A stretch of DNA of 64,000 nt from Acarospora socialis (lineage: Eukaryota > Ascomycota > Lecanoromycetes > Acarosporales > Acarosporaceae), in the NCBI GenBank assembly GCA_025617375.2, contig JAMYGW020000006.1:563001-627000 (forward strand), written 5' to 3'. Of the stretch, positions 59,301 to 64,000 are shown in pieces (positions within the stretch are counted from its first letter, which is position 1; the number at the start of each line of letters is the position of its first letter). A model generated the notes under the pieces. It searched no databases, was not told the origin of the DNA, and saw only the letters and a list, made by a program, of their open reading frames with translations. Made by a program: the position numbers and the translations under genes.

Positions 59301-60363
59301 CCGTCTTTACAGAGTTTCCAAATGTAAGACAACTGAAAAGGCTGTTCGCACCAGAATCTGGCGAGACTTCTGCAACGATCTCAATTCAACTCGACAGTTC
59401 GGACGAAGAGTGCCAGGGCTGCTCGTCAACGAGTACCCAGAGTACGGTTAGCGAGCAAAGCAATTGCCCTACTCCTGCACCTCGACCTGTTCCTGCTGCA
59501 AGCTCGGTCCTCCTGCAAGGTCACCCGAAGAAGGCGGGTCTGACCATCTTTCTCTTCCCCGATGGTGCTGGCTCCGCCACTTCATATTCTAGCATCCCCA
59601 AGATAGCCACCGACATCGCTGTCGTGGCGCTGAACTCGCCGTACTACAAGAACCCGGCCGAATTCAAATGCGATATCGACGACCTCATCGACAGCTACCT
59701 AGCAGAGGTCCGCCGCCGCCAGCCCAGTGGTCCATATCACTTTGGCGGCTGGTCTGCAGGCGGCATACTCGCCTACCGCGCGACCCAGAAACTGATCGCT
59801 GCCGATGAAGTTGTTGAACACTTGATCCTCATCGACTCACCCGTTCCGAAGGGCCTCGACAAGCTCCCCCAGCATTTTTACGACTTCTGCAACGAGCACC
59901 GGCTCTTCGGACACACAACGAACGCCGGGTCGAGCGCCTCCCCACCGGAGTGGCTGATACCACATTTCAACGCCACCATCGATACATTGCATGACTATTT
60001 CGCATCGCCGCTGCCTGCTGGGAAGACACCAAGGACATCACTGATCTGGGCTTCTGAGAATGTTGTGGATGGCATGAATGTGCATAAGTTACCACCACAC
60101 CCGGATGACACAGAAGGTATGAAGTTCTTGACTGAGAGGCGGACTGATTTCTCGGGCAATGGCTGGGAGACGCTGTTGCCTGGAGGGCAGTTGAAGATTG
60201 AAAAGGCTGAGGATGCAAATCACTTCACGATGCTGGTGAGGTTCCCAAAAACAAGTTACACCGATTGCTTATTGGAGAGTCTTCTCGACTAACTTAGTCT
60301 TTCTTGCAGAGAGGTGAATTCGCTCCCAAGATGGCGAAGTTCATTCTCGAATCCTTGGCTTAG
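53334..60363 (+). CDS. Non-reducing polyketide synthase SAT-KS-MAT-PT-ACP-ACP-ACP-TE, three frame breaks
   Basis: Iterative type I PKS for an aromatic polyketide. Exons: 53334-53623, 53678-55025, 55078-55208, 55259-58289, 58341-60235, 60310-60363. SAT has GLCTG (starter Cys). KS starts near 54590 ([11 protein letters not shown]) and has [24 protein letters not shown] and [15 protein letters not shown] has [12 protein letters not shown] and [12 protein letters not shown] has [12 protein letters not shown] and [13 protein letters not shown]. Three carrier domains share [10 protein letters not shown] (about 58630, 58930, 59230). TE has [12 protein letters not shown] and ends [15 protein letters not shown]. 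All catalytic residues are kept, but the frame breaks at 54702-54705 (about 23 nt and seven residues missing), at 56800-56803 (one T too few) and at 59018-59020 (one base too few). So this is either a young pseudogene or a mis-assembled gene. Confidence 0.92.
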
Positions 60364-61931
60364 ACCGCCTTCCGCGAGTGTGCGGAGAGATCATATCCTG
60401 ACCATTTCTATCAGTTCTCCGTTTTCGAGGCAGAGTTTGATCTTTATCGAATGTGTGCTTTCATTGTGGCTCTTGCTCTCTCCTAGAACAATGTGAGAGT
60501 TCGGAGGCGAATTCAGATTGTATGTCGACGTCTTGCCCACAAATCGGTCATTACTGTTCATATAGATCTACTGGATCGACATGTCCTTAGGCTAGCTATA
60601 CTCTGTCTCCGGAAAACCAACATGAAAACAGCGGCTCCGCCCTCTATCATACTTGCTGATCCATAGAGCTTATCTAAATCAGAACACAAAGCGGGATGAG
60701 AGTGGTTGAAGATGGCGGGCGGATCGGCCTCGGCAAGTGCATCTGGGGTTTTGATGTTGGATTCTTCGGGCCGGTATCATTGGTGTAGATAGGCCAAGAC
60801 GTGCATGGAGCAGACGCCACGGTCAGGACCACCCGGTTTCGGGAACTGGGAGGCGCAACGAAGTGCAAGGTCCGGTCAAAGTTTTGAATCAAATCAATCT
60901 TCCTGCCCAAAGTTCAGAAGTTTTTGGGAAGGAATCCAGTGCAAGAACACAGTGGCTGATTTTGAGCCAGAGCTGACGGGATCAAAGGGCAACTTTGCGA
61001 GGCGATGCCCTACGTGACGGCTTCTCCGCGCTCCATCCATTAATTAATTTGCATAAATGACGACGTCGAAGAGACACAGCAGCGTCAGCCAAAACTGGAT
61101 ATACCGCCGAAGCCTCCCGCGACTGCCTTGTGCTGCCGGCTTCGACGGAAACGGAAGTATGTGCGTTGTGTTGACGGGGTTTAGGGTCGTGCCCGGATTC
61201 GCTCCCCGGCACACGGTCAACAGCTTCAGCTCCGTATCGCTGCCCACAACCCCTCCGTTTGTGCAGCTGAAGAATCAACGGCTGCCGGGACCTTCTTGGT
61301 GCAATCACGGGGCTGGGTTGGGTTGGGTTGGGTTTTAATTTGATTGTTGCTTCGCTGCCATACATAGCTACCAATCAGTCTCTATTGTCAAATCAGATCC
61401 ATCAAAACCGCAAGTTGCTATGTGGTAAAGCACGCTTGTGATCCTTCTCGAGCTTTTCGAAAGATCAGCATTAGCCCGGCGGCATCAGATTGGGTAGTGA
61501 TACTCGGGATTGCTCTTGCAGCTCGTGTTGGATTTTTGCCCCCACCCAGCCGGTGTGACCCCCGGTCAAATAGGTACATAGCTACCTAGAGGATGAGGAA
61601 AGCATGGGCGTTAGAGTGGTGATGGATAGTCTTGGCTTTTCCCGATGCAGTCCGCTACATAACTCGTATGCCGCAGATGCTGCAGAACTCCGGGGTTGGG
61701 GAACTGTACAGTAGAGCCGATAAGGCACAATGGGGTCAGCCTCTGGGCTGCAGGAACGATTAGCAGTCTTAGACTGTCCTTCTATTACTTGTCCCTTAGT
61801 TTCTGTGGGGTTCTACCTTACCTAGCCGATCTACTGTACTGCACGAGTAAGCAGGGCCTGTAAGATTCTGGATTTCTCAGTTTATTTACCTACTATATTA
61901 ATATAATGTAAAGTACCTGCCGCTCAAGGCG
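60364..61931. other. Intergenic right of the PKS
   Basis: 1.6 kb with short ORFs only and no conserved product. Contains (GGGTT)4 at 61315-61334. Likely right border of the cluster. Confidence 0.45.
61315..61334. repeat. GGGTT tandem repeat, four copies
   Basis: Four exact GGGTT units. Not the fungal telomere unit (TTAGGG); probably a simple repeat. Confidence 0.8.
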
Positions 61932-64000
61932 CTCTACTGCTCCATGGGAGTTTTTTGAATTGTTTGGGTCTAATTCCTTCATACTAAAAATGGCATGCAA
62001 AATAGGTAGCCCAGTAGCACCAGACTCTGAACCCTCCCTAATTGAACATCTATTGGTACCTTATTTAATTGAAAAATGAGGAATTTTTTTCAAAGGCATT
62101 CAACTTTGAGTTTCAATCAAGGGTCTAAGACCATATGATACTGTAAGATAACTATGAAACAGAACCAACAGACTGTTCAGAAATGACTGAGCTTCTATAG
62201 TATGAGTAGTGAAGGGTTGAAGAATTTTGATTGAGCAATTTCTCTATGCATGTTGGTGAATCTTCAAGCAAGAAGAACTGACAACAAAAGTCAACAATAC
62301 TTACTCATACATGACAAGTTCATATTGTCAAATAATCAGATCAATATCTTATGACTAGAATTAAGATTCTCACTTACATGAGAGTGTAAGAGTAAAGTTT
62401 TACATCTAACTTTGTAAATTTCATTTCACATTTATAACAACAATACAATCAAAATTGATCTTTTTGTTCTATATTACTGTCATTGATTACAAATCTATTA
62501 TATTTATTATATTATCTTTTTATCTTTAGAATTAATCAGTTCTAAAACTCTTAATTATGTAAAATTAAATGATAATAATAATAATAACAATAATAATATT
62601 TTTATGTTCTTGTGACATCAGATAAATTGATTTATGAAGAAATGTTTTAAAATATTTATGTAGAGAAAAAAAATTCTCTGAAAAACAAAAATCTTTTTAT
62701 TATTTATTATATGTTTTGTCATCACTTCTTAAAAGTTTTTACTTTATTTTTATAGCTATTTTATAAATTAATATAATATTTTTTATATCTCACTATACAG
62801 AAGAATTTTTGTTATTTTAATTTATTTTAATTTATTTATTTTCATTATAAATTTAATTATTGTTCAAAATTCTTTAAATATGATATTTAATCAATAATAA
62901 TTCAATGATTCTTTGTTGTTAAATAATTTTAAATATAAATGAATATGATTAAAATAATGAATCAATATATATTTAATTATTTAATTATTTCATTCACACT
63001 TATATATTAAGATGTTGAATTCAGAAACTTAACAGTGAAATAAAAAAAATTTAAATTTCAGTTTCTCTGTTTTTATTTGTGTTGCAAAATTATTTTATAT
63101 TTTAATTATGATTTATAAAACTAAAATATTTGTTACAATTATGTACAATACACAATCTGCATATTCACTTATACATTTATTTAAAATCTGATTTTGCAGT
63201 CAGATGAATTTTTTATTTTAATAACTAAAATTTTTTACATTATTCTTACTGATAATAATATTTTTATGTTTTAACTAAAGTATGACATTTAATCTGAGAT
63301 TTCTTGAGTATATTAAAGCTAAAATGTTTTATCTTGTTAATATAAGAATTCTCTGATACAGTGATGTTGAATAAATACTTTATTATAATTAAGAGTTGAG
63401 TTAAACATAATTCTTTTCATAAGAAAAATAACTGTGACTATATACTAAGTCTGCTCATCAATCTCATCAATTTCATTGTTAAGAGCATTAAGCATGTTGA
63501 GTACTCAGCTCATTTAGCTTGTCTTGTTCATCATTGATTTTGTCAAGCACAGCAAGATATCACATGACTGCTGTTTAAATATTTCACAGATATACACTTT
63601 TCATGTGTATACATCAGTTTGCTTTAAGTTTATTTTGACTTAATCATAATAAATATATTCTTAAAGTGACTGCACAGATCAGTATTTTTGATTTCTTTGA
63701 TCTGAAATTCAATTATTTTGAAACAAAAAATTACACATTTTGATAAATTATGTTTAGAGCAATCAGAAAATGATAAATTACATGTAATTTATGTAATTTA
63801 TTACAGAAGATGCACAGATTAATATTGACTCATATGATCACTCTATATATTTTGTGTTGAGATTCTTTAAGTTTAAATTATTTATTGTAATATAACTTTA
63901 TCTCTTTTTTTTATTAATTACAATAATAAAACACTATAATATATTGCAAACTGAGATCTGAATTTATTGTTTTAATGTGATGTTGTTGTAATGTAAATGT
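61932..64000. other. A+T-rich, CpG-free, gene-free block
   Basis: From about 61.95 kb the base composition changes sharply to A+T-rich sequence (about four fifths A+T by eye) with no ORF of note and runs such as (ATA)n near 62571-62600. The last CpG I can find is at 61930-61931; none follows to base 64000, while CpA and TpG are common. This looks like a mutated repeat block or AT isochore. No transposon protein, telomere repeat or rRNA is visible. Confidence 0.75.

Noticed and set aside
1-64000. tRNA, rRNA, CRISPR array or intact transposase
   Set aside because: None was seen on reading both strands; CRISPRs are not expected in a eukaryote. A tRNAscan-SE run would be needed to exclude a tRNA with certainty.

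Overview
This window is nuclear DNA of a filamentous ascomycete (Pezizomycotina). The evidence is dense genes on both strands, many short introns (mostly 41-80 bp with GT..AG ends and CTRAC-like branch sites), fungal-type families (Zn2Cys6 regulator, SAT-containing non-reducing polyketide synthase, AAAP and DHA2 transporters) and fungal versions of housekeeping genes. The genus cannot be named from the sequence alone. All exon boundaries were worked out by hand from splice sites, reading phase and remembered family conservation; no alignment was run.

Left two thirds (1-39.5 kb) is mostly ordinary housekeeping: a vacuolar/plasma-membrane type Ca2+-ATPase cut by the window edge, a cyanamide hydratase-like HD protein, nucleoporin Nup84/Nup107, SUMO, a small conserved fungal protein, a fused succinyl-CoA ligase alpha/beta protein, an AAAP amino acid transporter, glycine-cleavage T protein, a four-exon unknown gene, APS kinase, V-ATPase subunit C, a mitochondrial-type 4HBT thioesterase, the ribosome biogenesis factor Mak21/Noc1, mitochondrial prolyl-tRNA synthetase, an aldo/keto reductase relic with an in-frame stop, and a short-chain dehydrogenase. 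A perfect 55-bp fold-back lies between Mak21 and prolyl-tRNA synthetase.

The region 40.4-60.4 kb is a polyketide biosynthetic gene cluster built from three divergent gene pairs: MFS exporter/Zn2Cys6 regulator, fasciclin protein/laccase, and O-methyltransferase/non-reducing PKS (SAT-KS-MAT-PT-ACP-ACP-ACP-TE). The laccase plus FAS1 pair is the known signature of oxidative phenol coupling in clusters such as aurofusarin and cercosporin, so a dimeric methylated aromatic polyketide is the likely ancestral product (inference). The PKS reading frame is broken three times and the laccase once, while more than a dozen neighbouring multi-exon housekeeping genes splice together without a single indel. 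This suggests a cluster in early decay, unless these are local assembly errors.

The last 2 kb (from about 61.94 kb) switches abruptly to very A+T-rich, gene-free DNA with no CpG dinucleotide at all, as expected of a mutated repeat block or AT isochore.
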